A DNA stretch of 64,000 nucleotides from Rachycentron canadum. Taxonomy: Eukaryota; Chordata; Actinopteri; Carangiformes; Rachycentridae. Positions within the stretch are counted from its first letter, which is position 1. The number at the start of each line of letters is the position of its first letter. The notes under the pieces are model-generated. The model had not been told where the DNA came from, ran no database searches, and was given only the letters and a program-made list of their open reading frames with translations. Location: positions 21,977,595 through 22,041,594 of the forward strand of contig CM076650.1 in the NCBI GenBank assembly GCA_038496675.1, written 5' to 3'. The translations under genes and the position numbers were made by a program. Shown piece by piece: positions 11,651 through 24,494 of the stretch.

Positions 11651-14600
11651 CACCTTCCTAAACATTGTGAGTTATCATTTTTGACAGATTCATCAGTTTT
11701 TCAAGAAATAATGTAAGGATCTATGTGGATGTAAAGAAATTATACATATTAATGGTGTTTAGATCAATGACTGTGTTCAGTTTGTACAGATATAGATAAT
11801 GTGACGGACGTTTAGTATTGTAGTATGTGGCATTGACAGAGGATTGCGGTCTACATTTTAGTTATTAATGAGACGAATATGCTATCAACAAATAATTCAT
11901 TAATGGACAAATATTGTATCCCCATTGATGAAAAACACTTAACATCCAAAAACAGCTGTTTTATTTCACTGCAAGTTCTGAGTGTCGGTCAGACAAAACA
12001 AGAAAACAAGACAAAGAGGGAAGTTGTGATGGTGATTTCTTTCAGACATGTTACAAGCAAAATGATTGATTAATTAATTTAAATGAGAAATAAATTTTAA
12101 AAAATTACAAAAATATATTTACATACAAAATATATACATATCATTACTTGCCCTATAATGCTTAGTAACCTGCTCTCCTACTAAAGCTACCAGCTAAGTT
12201 TTTTTGAATTGATTGTTTTTGTGTGTTAATTTATTTTTGGGGTTTGTATAAATAGATCAACATATTTCAAAAATGCAATTTCAATAAGCTTGGTTATATT
12301 ATTATATAAGTGATTCACTTACGTAGCGTCGCCTACAGTGGCCCGTGAGCTTAGAGCCCAGTTCACAGGTATCTTTTCCCACAGTTCTTCATGTGATGAA
12401 GTCTGACTTTTCCATCCTTGACCACTTACCACCTTGTTGCCAACATGCAGCTAAACCTTTTACAGGGACCACAGTCACTACAGAGCTGTTTCTTCAAATC
12501 TAACTGCAATTTCTTCAATCTACCTCACGATAAGACCGTTATTATTGGCTCTTAGTATATTTCCGACCAATCAAATGATACAACAAATTAATTTGTAATT
12601 TAACGTTGGGCTTTTCATTTTTTTTAACTTAGCGTTTGACATTAATTGACAAATTAACTAAAACGCTGTAAAAGAAAAAAACAAACGCATGCACTGTATG
12701 ATAATGCTCTACAAGTAAACTTCCTTTGCCTTAATCATATCAAAATGAACTGTAATCTCTTTCAGGACAAAGACAACAAAGACAAATCTTGATTGTTATT
12801 GCACTGACAACAAAGCAGATGTATGTCATAGAGCATGAATATCCTCATGACCGATGGTCTGATTCCATGAGCTTTAGGCAGATATGTAGAAGGCCTAATT
12901 CCAGGAACACATGTTGTTGAAGGGATTGATGCCTTGTAATTCCCAGGAGTCATCTAGGGATGCTATGAGCCCCCTGTGTTTATGACAAACCCTGAGCACT
13001 GGGAGCTCTTTCAGTGGAGCCATTAACCTGACCCAAAGATAAAGGTAGTTTGAAGTAGTCACAGCAAAATAATAAAGAACAAAGAACTTGCATGTGTCTT
13101 TGATTCCTCTTTCTCAGTAGGTCTGATTTCTTTTTTCTTTCCCTGTGCCACTTTTTCATTGCATCTGCTAATCCAGTCCATTAAAGTAAACTATGATACC
13201 CTCAGTAAGTAAGACTATACTTCATGCTGAGTGTATTTGAGATTATTTAAATATTAAATATAAATTAAGATCGGCTTTCCCCCTGGATGATGTGTTTCAT
13301 CATTTGAAAAGTATCTCATCTGTGCTTTTACTTAAATTTGATGTACTCTGGAAACTCATTTTTCTTCTTTTCTTCCATCCTGCATCTATCTGTTCTTCCA
13401 TCCCTGGCTCATCCATTATTCATGTCCCTTTCTACTTTATCTGTCTCAAACATAAACTGACTCCACTTGAGCTGTAAACAGATACATGTTACCTCCCTGT
13501 TCATCTATTTACCCATATTTTCATCGTCCTGTCCTTTTCGAAAAGAAACACATTTGTTTTTCTCAATGTGAATCATCTGTTTTTTTCCCCCCACCACTCC
13601 ATTATAGACCTAGATAACTGACTGTCCTATTCATTTAGACAGCAATTATAGCCCACCTGTGCCAGCATGCTGTTGGTGCTCATACTGTTACCTGATCTCT
13701 CATTGTTACATCTAATATTAAAGAAAAATCGATATGAAATGAGGCTACATCACAGCGCCAATGAGGGAAAGCAACCTCTGAAAAGCTGGAAATCTAAAAC
13801 AAATATCTTTCTGAATACATTACCGGCCTGTATCAGTACAACCTCTATGGTTTGTTCAGGAAATTGAACTGGAATCCACTCAAACTTCCAGCAAAGCCTT
13901 CCTACCCTCGTGCAATACACAAGATACTCTCTGTGGAATTTGATTTGACAGTTAATAGTTGACCTTATGAAATCCATGTCTAGGTGTGTGATGAGAGACC
14001 TGCCAACCTGTACGCGTTTTATTCACTCGCATCATGTGCACATTTTGACCAACTGTGCAGATATGATTTGTTGCTATAACTACACAAAAAGGTGTGACTT
14101 AAATTGTACATGTACACAGAAATGGGAAGCAGCATCTAGGCTGCTGAGCAAGAGGTTGAAGTAAAGTTCGACCGGGTCGTTGCGCTCGGTTCAGTCCCCC
14201 GAAGGTCAGGGAATAACCGTCAATCGTCCACAGAAACTCCTCACCACGTCTGGCCGCTTCCTCAAGCGAGTGCTTTGCTTTGACTTTGACGTTGTTGACA
14301 TTGTGAACTGAAGTCATTGCTGTTAAAAGTTATCGCAGGCCTGCCACCCCTGTCAAAATATTCACCACTGATAACGTTAGCCTGACGTTACATAAGCGGC
14401 AAGCTAGCGAGCTACAAGGCATCTAATTTGGCAAAGACCCCCTAAGTTATGTTTTCTGTGTGTCGCAGATTGTTAAGCTTGAGTTTCCATAGTGCTTTGC
14501 TGCAGAAATAACTTTACCCAGAAAATTACTGGGAAATGTGTCTCCACAGATGCATTTGTACATGTGCTGGTTGATGCTTTGCTGCTAAAATAAATGTGAC

Positions 14601-16690
14601 AAGGAAACTGACAGGGAACGAGAGTGTTTTACACGACAATGTAAAGACATTATGTAAGACATTAGTTTGTCTACCTGAAAATGAAACCATGCAATATACA
14701 ATATAAATTATGTAGTTGTTTTGATTAAATAGTTGCATGAATTTGCATTTGTTTCACTAGATATTATAATTTGGGCCAGTGATAAATAACATTGTCATAG
14801 TTCTAAAACTTTAGTTCACATTTGTTTTCTGCAGCTTCCTTCTTCTCCTTCTTCTTTCTGCTAAGCTAAGCTAACTGCTTGTTTGCTATAGCTTCATATT
14901 TAGCGCAAGCATGGAAGTGGTGTCAATTTTTTTTCATCTTTCAGCTGACAAAGTCACAACATAAATGAATGAATGTTCTTGTATTTTTTTTTTTCCAACC
15001 AACGGGAACATCTTGGCGTGTTTCAGCTCACATCTTCACGTCTTATTCCTTTCCCGTCTTTCAAGAGTTTTAAGAAAGTAGTTTTGGCATCCTCACAGGA
15101 TGTCTTCAGTGGAGTCAGTCGAGAGTGATAAGAGCACATGTAACTGGGCACACTGATGCACAGAACACAATAAATAGGTGTGCGGCGGTGCTTCAGAGAC
15201 TCGGCATCCTGGAGTCCTCCGGTGTTTTGATGTTTGCCGCTTTGATCTTATTGGCTGCTCCACTAAACTAGATGGCACACAACCAAGACCCTACCTGTGC
15301 CAGTGCTGTGTAATTGTCAGAACATGCCAGTTCCACAAGTCAGAGTTTCACCTAAAGTTAATCATGTTTTTTTTTTTTTTTCAGGCCTCATTACTGACTT
15401 GTTCCATATCAGGTGATTTGCACGCTTGAATGAAATTACCTTAGAGATAAGATATGCCTGTTCATTGATGATCATTGCATCACACAAACACATGTTACTT
15501 CACACCATAGCTCTATATTTTCTCACTGATAAGCTGACCTTGTGCTAGCACGGCTTCTCGGCTTTATACCGGTGTTATTATCAGTGGGCGATGCAAGTGG
15601 CCACTTTTTAAGTCACAAAGTGTAATGGAAAGGTTGATCCATTTAAAATTCTTTTTGTAAGCCGAGAAGTCATGACCACACAGCTGTGCAGCCTTTTAGT
15701 AAACACTTTGTCAGGTTTTCCATGCTCCCTGACCAACCTTTCAAACATGCTTCTTGCTTATGAGATTTCCAAACACACAGGCAGTGAGAATGGACATTTA
15801 AAGTGATACATGCAGCTCCTTTTCAGGTCTTCAGGCAGGGTCAGTGTATCAGATTTCAAAGCACAAATATGCTGTGAAACGTGTAAGATGGATAAACGCC
15901 ACCGCTGTCTTTGGGCTGAAACATAACATATCGAACATGTAGCAAACCGACGATCGGCTATGTCAGTAGGTGTTTCGCATCATGTGCTATAGGTAAACAT
16001 CTGCTGTGACATCAGTTGGTGTATCAACAGCAAGTCTCCACCCTTAGAGAGCAGTGCAGCAGCTGGTATGATTCAGTGTGGATTAAGGGAAACAAATATG
16101 TGGCATCGGAGGGGACATGTTTTCCTTGTCTCTTTGAGAGGGAAGATACTGTACAGCGTGTCCCCTTACAGAGGTCATTAACTATGTAGAGTACCTTCCA
16201 TGCAGTTTGTGCAGCTGGAACAGCTGGAGATGAGCTGCACGATAATGCATTTACTGTAATTGCATCTGGTACCTTCGTTACAGTGTGTCCAAAATTACTC
16301 TCTCATTCACCCTTTCCCTTTATACCAGACACTCGGTTTATTCTATACAGTATTTGAACGGGCGACATGTGAATAAAATAGGTTAAGACAAATGTGTTAA
16401 AGTTAATAGTTAATGTGGAACTGTGACTTCTGAAATGGCCCAGCAGATTTAATTAAAGACTTCTTTAAAGTCACATATTGGCCATTTATAAAAGCTGGCA
16501 TCTAAACTTAATGGAATAGTGTGAACTGTAGGTGAGTTCTGGACCCGGAAACATGGCAAATACAAGTTCAAATATCACAAATTGGTTTTCATCTCTAACT
16601 CTCTCCACGTAGCTTTCTCAGCATGTAATGAATTTGACATTCAAGCTTCCTGCATATTTGGTTTTAAAATGTATATACAGTAGATACAAT
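11651..16690. other. Intergenic: no recognisable gene
   Basis: Mostly AT-rich unique DNA. A GC- and CpG-richer patch at about 14160-14420, with GATAACGTTAGCCTGACGTT and GCAAGCTAGCGAGCTAC, may be an old transposon fragment or an unlinked regulatory patch. A T run lies at 15368-15381. Confidence 0.5.
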
Positions 16691-17500
16691 CAGTGGCCAC
16701 TTTATTGAGTCAACTGTACAGTCTAATGTAATTCAGTCGAACACCCCAGCCTTTACATCTATCTTTATGTAAGATAAAGTTCAGTTTTTTGTTGATACTG
16801 TGTAAATTCAATCGTCTTTTATTATTATCGGGTCATAGTTAAAGGTGGTGCGGGACTGCATTACATTGAGATTATTCATTTCTTGTCCTCCCCATTTATA
16901 ACCTTCTGATCCGGCTGGATTTTTCACAAATAATGATCCATTTTACCAACCGCCAAGCTTTTTGCTGGTGGCCGAACCACAGTGGTTTGGGCCAGTTGGT
17001 GACCTATGAGGGAGGAACTACTGGCAGCCACAGAGAAGCAACCATTTTGGTATTTGTGAGAGTGAATTTTAATTCATAAATTTTGCAAACAAAGATGGAA
17101 AGAATCTACATCTACAGATGGGCTAAATAACTTTCAAAACTCGTCGGACTGCTGCTTGTTATTGTGTTTCTCTCCCATTACTTTATTTGACAGACAGATG
17201 GCTCATCCAATCACCTGCCAAGTATTCTTTTGGAGGTGCCCTTCTCCAAACAGTTTCCAAATGAAGCCCAAATGGTTCTGTAACAAACCATGTGCTGAGT
17301 TAGATACATGAGGGGGCAGAGTGTTGGAAACGCCTCTAGATACGATTTTGTCCAGCTCAACACCACGACATACTATGGCCTCAGTGCTAAAACATATAAT
17401 TGAATTAACACACTGATGGTGACAATAGAGAGTGAGGTAAATAATGGCAGCAGAACAGCTGCACTAGACTGTGCAGGTGTACCTGATAAAGTGATCACTG
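16691..17500. mobile_element. Non-autonomous DNA transposon with imperfect terminal inverted repeats
   Basis: The left end starts CAGTGGCCACTTTATTGAGT and the right end finishes ACCTGATAAAGTGATCACTG. The right end inverted reads CAGTGATCACTTTATCAGGT, matching the left with few changes, and both continue into CTGTACAGT or CTGCACAGT. The ends resemble a widespread fish Tc1/mariner-like family that starts CAGTGGCCACTTTATTAGG. The interior of about 810 bases has no transposase frame. One inner segment (CCAATCACCTGCCAAGTATT, 17209-17228, to about 17295) looks like a second known repeat, so nesting is possible. I do not see a clean TA duplication. Confidence 0.65.
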
Positions 17501-17767
17501 AATATGAACAGCATATACACGCCAGGTCACCTGTGATCAATTTCACTTATCCCTTGTCATTTTTCTGGAAATAACATAACAGTATCAATGCCTTTGGTTG
17601 CGAAGCTTTTATATATTGATATACATCTGTGAAGAAAAGAAGTTCTCAGATGACACAAAGAAACTTTGGCAATGTGAGAATAGTGTGTTGTGGCTTTGCG
17701 AAGGCCAGAATGCTGGAAACCACAGGTTTAAATGGCTGTTTAAGGGTTATGACTTGGTCTTAGAGGT

Positions 17768-17885
17768 ATAGGTTAGGGTTAGGCACTCAGTTGTGATGGT
17801 TAAGGTTTTGGGTAAGGGGCGAGGGAATGCATTATGTTAATGACAGGTCCCCACAAATATAGTAAAATAAAGGTTTGTGTGTGTG
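17768..17885 (+). repeat. Dispersed repeat with telomere-like GGTTAG units
   Basis: The order TATAGGTTAGGGTTAGGCA, TTGTGATGGTTAAGG, GAATGCATTATGTTAATGAC, GTCCCCACAAATATAGTAAA, then GTGTGTGTG is a repeat I know from many teleosts, usually ending in a (GT)n tract. It is not a true interstitial telomere, because there are only two TTAGGG-type units. A (GA)n stretch follows at 17888-17915. Confidence 0.6.
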
Positions 17886-17915
17886 AGGGAGGGAGGGAGA
17901 GAAAGAGAGAGAGAG

Positions 17916-19437
17916 CAATTTAAAGGTCATTGTCACAATGAGGCCTACTAAGAAGTGTGTATCGCACGCAGCCTGACCCAGCATAAAACCAAGGCAATTA
18001 AAGCCCAGCCTCAGACAGGGGAATCGACACAGCACAGCAGTGGAGCGATCCAACATGGCCCTGGTCGCACAGAGTAAACAGAGACAGAGGGAGTGGCTGA
18101 GGCAACTGGCAGAGAGAGAGGGGAATAGGTTATGCAAATGACCCTGGCCTCCGACAAAAGGGAGTCAATGGAGTTCCTCCACGCTGACGGGAGCAGAAAG
18201 TTAACTACACAAACAAGTCAGTGGAGCTCTGAACCCTTTCCCTCCTTCACTCCTCTGTCTCTTTCTTCAGCCTGACTTGTTAAACTGAGCTGAGGCGCTG
18301 CATCGCTCTGCTGATTGTAAAGTCCTGACCTGGAGAAAAAAAGACGTCATACAATTGCACGTTTGATTTTTAATTCAGACCCACCACAACACAAATTCAC
18401 CTTGCGCTTTCAAGTGTGTTTTCACCCTCAGAAGCTACATCTCGTGTCTCCACTGATCCATCAAATTCCTCTGTATACCATTCAACTCACCAACACTGTT
18501 ATCTATGCTTGTAGAGTGCGGCTGACTTGAGAGAAAGCGACAGGACGACTGAATATATGTGGGTATATTTTCATGCCATTCTGGTGGGAGAGACTTGGCC
18601 TGGTTTTCAAAGCCTGGTGCCAGATGGTGGGAGCAACTTGCGAGGCAAAGGAGGAGAAAAAAGAAAACAAGCTTGACTCCATAATGCCAAGACCAGATGA
18701 GAAGACGTAACCCAAATCACACACACTCATAGACACACACAGAGACATCCAATCTTGCATCCTGATCACAACTTCAAAAGACCACTTTAAGAGATGTTCT
18801 TTCACAGGGGCCTATCCCACTTAGAGGATCATACATTTATATTTGCAATACAGCAGCATGAGGTAGCGCACATAAATATGTTCTCTTTACATGCACTATA
18901 CATGTCATTTGTTTTTCAGTACCATATATGCTTTTTCCATTTCATAATAGCATCTATTATAAGCAATTGCATGTTTCAGCACGAGGTTATGTAATGATTT
19001 CTCTCTGGGAGCAAAAATACACAACGTTCTGCAGTGTTCTGGTCTTGTCTTTTTTACTTCTCAGCCATTTCACTAGACAAACATGGTTCATCCTCACTGG
19101 CACCAGGAGTTGTAGATGTTTCTGTAATCCACTGAATCTGCAGGCGTTGTGTTGGTTACAGAGACACCACCTTGTCAGTTGCACTGGTCCAATTGAAAAC
19201 ATTATTAGTAACCCGTCTTCCTCGTATTGACAGGGCCAGCAGTTGAATTTTAGCAGAGTTTAACTTTAGCTGCCAGCAAATGTTAGTTCCCAGGACCTGT
19301 AGTCTTGACAAGTACATATAATGAACACATATGTCCCTACATTAAGAGTGATGTTACCATATATTTAACAAATTTGCATCTTTTGGATATAAGCATTCAA
19401 TATTAATTTGTATAGGTACATATATAATCTCTCTCTC
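17916..19437. other. Intergenic: no recognisable gene
   Basis: Unique sequence without a convincing coding frame or repeat. Confidence 0.6.
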
Positions 19438-19844
19438 TATATATATATATATNNNNNNNNNNNNNNNNNNNNNNNNNNNNNNNNNNNNNNNNNNNNNNNN
19501 NNNNNNNNNNNNNNNNNNNNNNNNNNNNNNNNNNNNNNNNNNNNNNNNNNNNNNNNNNNNNNNNNNNNNNNNNNNNNNNNNNNNNNNNNNNNNNNNNNNN
19601 NNNNNNNNNNNNNNNNNNNNNNNNNNNNNNNNNNNNNNNNNNNNNNNNNNNNNNNNNNNNNNNNNNNNNNNNNNNNNNNNNNNNNNNNNNNNNNNNNNNN
19701 NNNNNNNNNNNNNNNNNNNNNNNNNNNNNNNNNNNNNNNNNNNNNNNNNNNNNNNNNNNNNNNNNNNNNNNNNNNNNNNNNNNNNNNNNNNNNNNNNNNN
19801 NNNNNNNNNNNNNNNNNNNNNNNNNNNNNNNNNNNNNNNNNNNN

Positions 19845-19875
<31 letters not shown>
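19438..19875. repeat. (TA)n tract interrupted by a 392-base assembly gap
   Basis: TA dinucleotides run into Ns at 19453-19844 and resume at 19845. The true length of the tract is unknown. Frames reported across the Ns have no meaning. Confidence 0.9.
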
Positions 19876-19880
<5 letters not shown>

Positions 19881-22479
19881 TTTAACAAAATTCAGTTTGT
19901 TTATGTATGTTTTAATTGTTTCGAATTTCTTAATTTTAAACATCTCTATCTTCCCATTCTGGGAGAGTGGTCTCAGACTTTTGGGCCCCACTCTGTACAA
20001 CATCATCATATTTTGACAGGCTATTGGGATGGACATTTTTTATGTGCTAGACATACAGTATATGTCAATGAAACTGTTCCAATTTCTGCTATAATATATA
20101 ATTTTTCCATTAATGTATTTATTATACATGTATATATATTTCATATATTCGGAAATTCAATATGAGTCTATGTATTTCACTTGTGTAGTATGACTTAGGT
20201 AACAGCTTCAATAGCTTTTACATACATTAGGTGAAGGTTTTTTTGTATGGTGTGTATAGATATCACTGCTCTGTTTTTTTAGCGAAAAACATCCTAAGTA
20301 AGTAAGGTATTGGAGAAAAAAATGTACTGCTTTCATATCAGTTCCAAAAACATTGGTATTGTATTGTTATTATATAAAAAAAAATTATACCAAGCTCAAG
20401 CCTATGGGACAAATTGGAACAATGTGTTAGACAGTTCTCTCCAGCACAATCATCAAAACACCAACTGTGAAAAAGTTTTTTTGGAGCAATGGTGTTGATC
20501 CCTAAACTAGAGACTCGTAGAATCTATGCCAGGAAGCACTGAAGCTTGGCTGAACACCTTACTTACACTGAGGGTGGTATTTATTTGCTTTAATTTGTCA
20601 CTTGTCTACATTTGTAGACACAAACAGACACTTTTTTATGGGACATTTCAACTCTGCAACTTTCTCAACACCAAAAAAAAAAAAAAGACTAAAATGTGAA
20701 ATATGCAGTTCCCAGTGTGCTGAATATCAAAGTCATAACCATGTTGAATGCCAGTCTGGATCCGGAGGCAGGGGTGAGTGGGTCCTTGATGGCAGAGGTG
20801 TTGTTGTTAGTCAGCATATGGTGAGGCCAGACAGCTTAGGCCCTGTTTGGACCAGTAAAGGGGTACAAGTCAGGTCAGGCAGCCTTAGCACAAAGATTAT
20901 GCTGACATGACCTCACCAACAGATGATCCTGACTTGAGTGCACCCCTCGCATCCCCTCCACACAAAAGCTGCGTTAGATCGTGGTGTATTCAACATGCTG
21001 CACTGTGTACTTGAAACCACCCCTAAAAACAGGTGCTGTCATGTGAAGGGTTTTAAGGCCTGACATGAACTTTTATTTCCACAGATGACTGGGATCAGAC
21101 AAATCGGATGAGGAGGGCATTTTGGTATAAATTTGTTTAATGCTGCTTTTAGACAATTGACATGTATGCGTCTACACTTGTGTGCTTTTAAAGAGGTAAT
21201 TGCATTAAGTAATTGCATTAGTTAGTTGCAATTTATTGCTAACTTAATCTATCGATCAGATTTTAGTCGGATGAATTAAAGATATTTCAAGCGTCTTTCT
21301 ATATTACCAACCAAGAAGACCAGAGCTAAAACTTGAGGCTCACTATACATGTTATGTGCATGTTTTAATTGTAAAGTGCAATATTGCCCATTGCTTCTAA
21401 TTCAAAATGCCAAATGTTAATGCTCTCCAGTACAGATAAATTACTGAACACCTTTAATCACAGGAGCTCATTTCCACTGGATTTTCTCGATTGGTTCAGT
21501 AATTGGATGAGAACAATGATAGGTGCTCACTGAGCCCCGTCAATGAACTGTACGCCACAGACAGTAGCAATATGTACACTGTTCACACACACACAGAAAA
21601 TGACCTACTAACAACTGAACCAAAGAGTACTAATGGATAGCAGTGCACTTCTGAGTTGTCAGTCATCTCAAGGCTTCGTCTGACAAGCCACGACTTAAAG
21701 GACTTTTTGAGGAGGGGTGAGGCCACATTGCAATCTTCTAAGAGTAAAGCGATCAGGGAAAGCGGATGACAGCATGATGATAGATTATATGATGAGACAT
21801 CAGGTGAAGGTTATGTCTGGGTAAAGTCAAACTGACTTACATACTGGTCCTAAAACCTTATCAAAACTTTGATAAATGGCTGTGGTGATCAAATATCAAT
21901 ACAATTTGATTTGATTATTCTGGTGCCAGTGAATGTTGAGACAGTCAATAGTCAATTGCAGTGTCAGGCATGTCTGTCACTGTTTTTTTTTTTTTTTTTT
22001 TGAGTAACTCTCAGACCAGCTAAAGGACCATACCACTGATTTAGCATGTTTAAGCAATATGTGCTTATCTTAGTTATGAGATAGATGAATATTAGTTGCA
22101 TCACAAATAACTAATTTTGCTGTGCTTTTTTGTGCTTCCAGGCGTCCATTTGTGTTATTCATTTCTGTGAAATAGGACACAAGATTAAAAGTCAACAGCC
22201 ATGGTTGAAATATAAACAACAGCATGCCTACGATGCTAATATGTTGATATTTAAGTTGATGGGAATTACATCCATGTACAGTTTTGCAAGCATCTGGTCA
22301 AAAAGTATTGGAAAAAGTCACAATTTTGACTGGATAGTGGTTAAAAGTACAAAAATCCTTAGTGATCCATCCTATAGTTTTTTAGATATTGCAGTCTGGA
22401 CCAAAGTGGGGGACCAACCAACAGGCAGGCCATCAAATCTGCTGCTTCTGTATCACAGCTTATATAGCTTGTGATTGTT
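19876..22479. other. Intergenic: no recognisable gene
   Basis: AT-rich. A T run lies at 21985-22001. The piece from about 22130 may already belong to the repeat copy that follows. No gene seen. Confidence 0.55.
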
Positions 22480-22750
22480 CTAATTGATTTGCTCCCTCTG
22501 CCAAGGAGCTCATGTTTTCATCCGCGTTTGTTGTTTCTGGCAACAAGGTCATGTTTTTTTGTTTTTTTTTTACCTTTGTCTGTTTGCTCATTGGCTTGTT
22601 TGTCAGCAGGATTTAGCAAAAAAGAACTGAAAGGATTTGCACTCAACTTGGTGGGGGTGCATGGGAAGAACCCATTCAATTTTGGGACAAATCCAAATGA
22701 TTTACTATGAACTTGACGTTGGCCTTGGTAGAGGTCTGCCCTTCCAATTT
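22480..22750 (+). mobile_element. Dispersed repeat copy 2 (same family as 11505-11650)
   Basis: It starts with TTTGCTCCCTCTGCCAAGGA and has a TTTGT-rich part. Then come GCAGGATTTAGCAAAAAAGA, ACTTGGTGGGGGTGCATGGG, AAGAACCCATTCAATTTTGG and GGCCTTGGTAGAGGTCTGCC. This is a fuller copy than the one at 11.5 kb. It is a familiar teleost interspersed repeat without coding capacity; the class is uncertain. Confidence 0.65.
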
Positions 22751-23599
22751 GCACCAAACCTTTTTTTTTTTTTTTAAATCATTTTCTTTGACATTGTGAG
22801 GTCATTTTTGACAATTTCTCAGAAAATAATCTAAATGTTGAGGTCTATGGCTTTGTAAAAGTTGGTGCAACTCCTAATAATAACCTGGATAAATCCTCAG
22901 ATCTAGATTATTATCTTGGGAAATACATTGAATTGAACTAAAGCGCAGATCTGAGCGGCCTGCAGTTACCTCACAACTAATTCAACCAACACAAATTATA
23001 GGAATCAGTAAATGCCTGGAATCGAGACAGAAATATGTTTAAAAGAACATGCAAATGGTCAGCAAAATTGGTAGATTTATTCATTTATAATTGAAGAAAT
23101 AAAACTTAGTAAAAAATAGTAAAACATGCCAAGTGAAATCTCAGCGTGATGAGCAAAGCTAAGGGATTGTTAGCTGAGTTCACGCCAGGCTTATACCTAA
23201 CAGTGCAAAGTCCTATTTAGCCTAATTAGATATTTGCATTAGAATAAAGTCGGGTAAAGTCTAGAGATAGGACATGAGAGACTTTGTAGTGACTGTAAGT
23301 GATATCAAACTCAACTGTGGCGCAGACATTACTACCTCTGAGTGTTATGACTGTTGTCAAAGCATTCACATAGTTTATTATCGATTTATTGCTCCACTAT
23401 AAGAGGGCTTTAATCTTCATTTCTATTCAAAGTGTGCTTCCGTGTTCAGCAAGGCAAATACAGGCGAGCTGAGAGACTCTCTCCAGCCTCTCCTCATTTA
23501 GCTCTATACGACAAAGGGAGATGAGTTGCATTTTCGAATGCATTCATTATTCCTCTTCTGTCTCTCTTCCTCCCTCACCCTCTCTCACACACACTCTGT
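22751..23599. other. Intergenic: no recognisable gene
   Basis: AT-rich unique DNA with a short T run at 22760-22774. Nothing assignable. Confidence 0.5.
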
Positions 23600-24070
23600 C
23601 CTTGCTATTAAAATCTGTGGGTATTTTTGTTCCCATTAAATGAATTATACCCATTACTCTCCCTGACAACTCTGCATTGAGTGTGCGCGCCCCGATTTAA
23701 CATTGTTCTAATTCCTCTCACTATTATTGCAATAAAACATTCATCATAATAATTAACCATTTTGACATCTAATTTAAGCTAATTAATTTGAGAGAAAGAA
23801 TGCTTGTGTTATATGGAGCTCTGTGAATTGCCATGAAATTTCTGCTAATCACGGGGACAGGACTCGGCCTTGATGAGTTTCAACATGCTTTGAGAAAAGC
23901 CCATCCACACACGTTACAAGGGTCACCTGTCCATTAAAACACAATGACAGTGATCCATCTTGAAAGTGGCTGTAATGGCTGACGCCGGATGGGCCAGCCG
24001 AGGGTGGTCGTCCTTCTGTGCGCTAACATAATGACAGACACTTGACTGTAATGCTCTATTCTTAGATTGT
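23600..24070. promoter_or_regulatory. Candidate conserved non-coding element with homeodomain-type motifs
   Basis: This is a non-repetitive block with no coding frame and many AT-core motifs, including TAATTA at 23750-23755 and 23780-23785, plus TTCTGCTAATCACGG and TGACAGTGATCC. Its even composition beside decayed flanks is the look of a teleost enhancer near a developmental gene; pcdh10 would be the obvious target. This is inference only. Confidence 0.35.
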
Positions 24071-24376
24071 TAGCACTGTAAACTATCTGGATAGAGGCAA
24101 TCTAGCTTTTCAAAATCAGGCTATTGGTTTTCTTCTTATTGCTCTTCTGTTATGGATCCCCCTAGGCAGCACATTGATATACTATAATTTGCGTGTCTTT
24201 GTTCTCTGTATTTGGCCGAAAGCGTGTATTGTTCAGACTCGCAAGCACAAACAGTGGTAAGCAGATATTGTTATTGGCGCTTTGTTTTCTTTATGAGGCA
24301 AACTCTCGCACAGAGTGCATTTTCAAATTCAGGTATTGATTATGTCTTCGAGACTGCATCCCAATCTTACCAAATG

Positions 24377-24423
<47 letters not shown>

Positions 24424-24430
24424 NCAAATG

Positions 24431-24494
<64 letters not shown>
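24377..24494 (+). repeat. (CTAT)n microsatellite broken by a single N
   Basis: Two CTAT arrays (24377-24423 and 24431-24494) are each preceded by CAAATG, with one N at 24424 between them. The duplicated 6-base flank suggests that the same locus was joined to itself in assembly. Confidence 0.9.

Noticed and set aside
19354..20036. Long frames across the N gap
   Set aside because: They are made of Ns and TA repeats and have no biological meaning.
24377..24494. Regular array that might suggest a CRISPR-like or tandem-gene structure
   Set aside because: It is a plain CTAT tetranucleotide repeat with no spacers.
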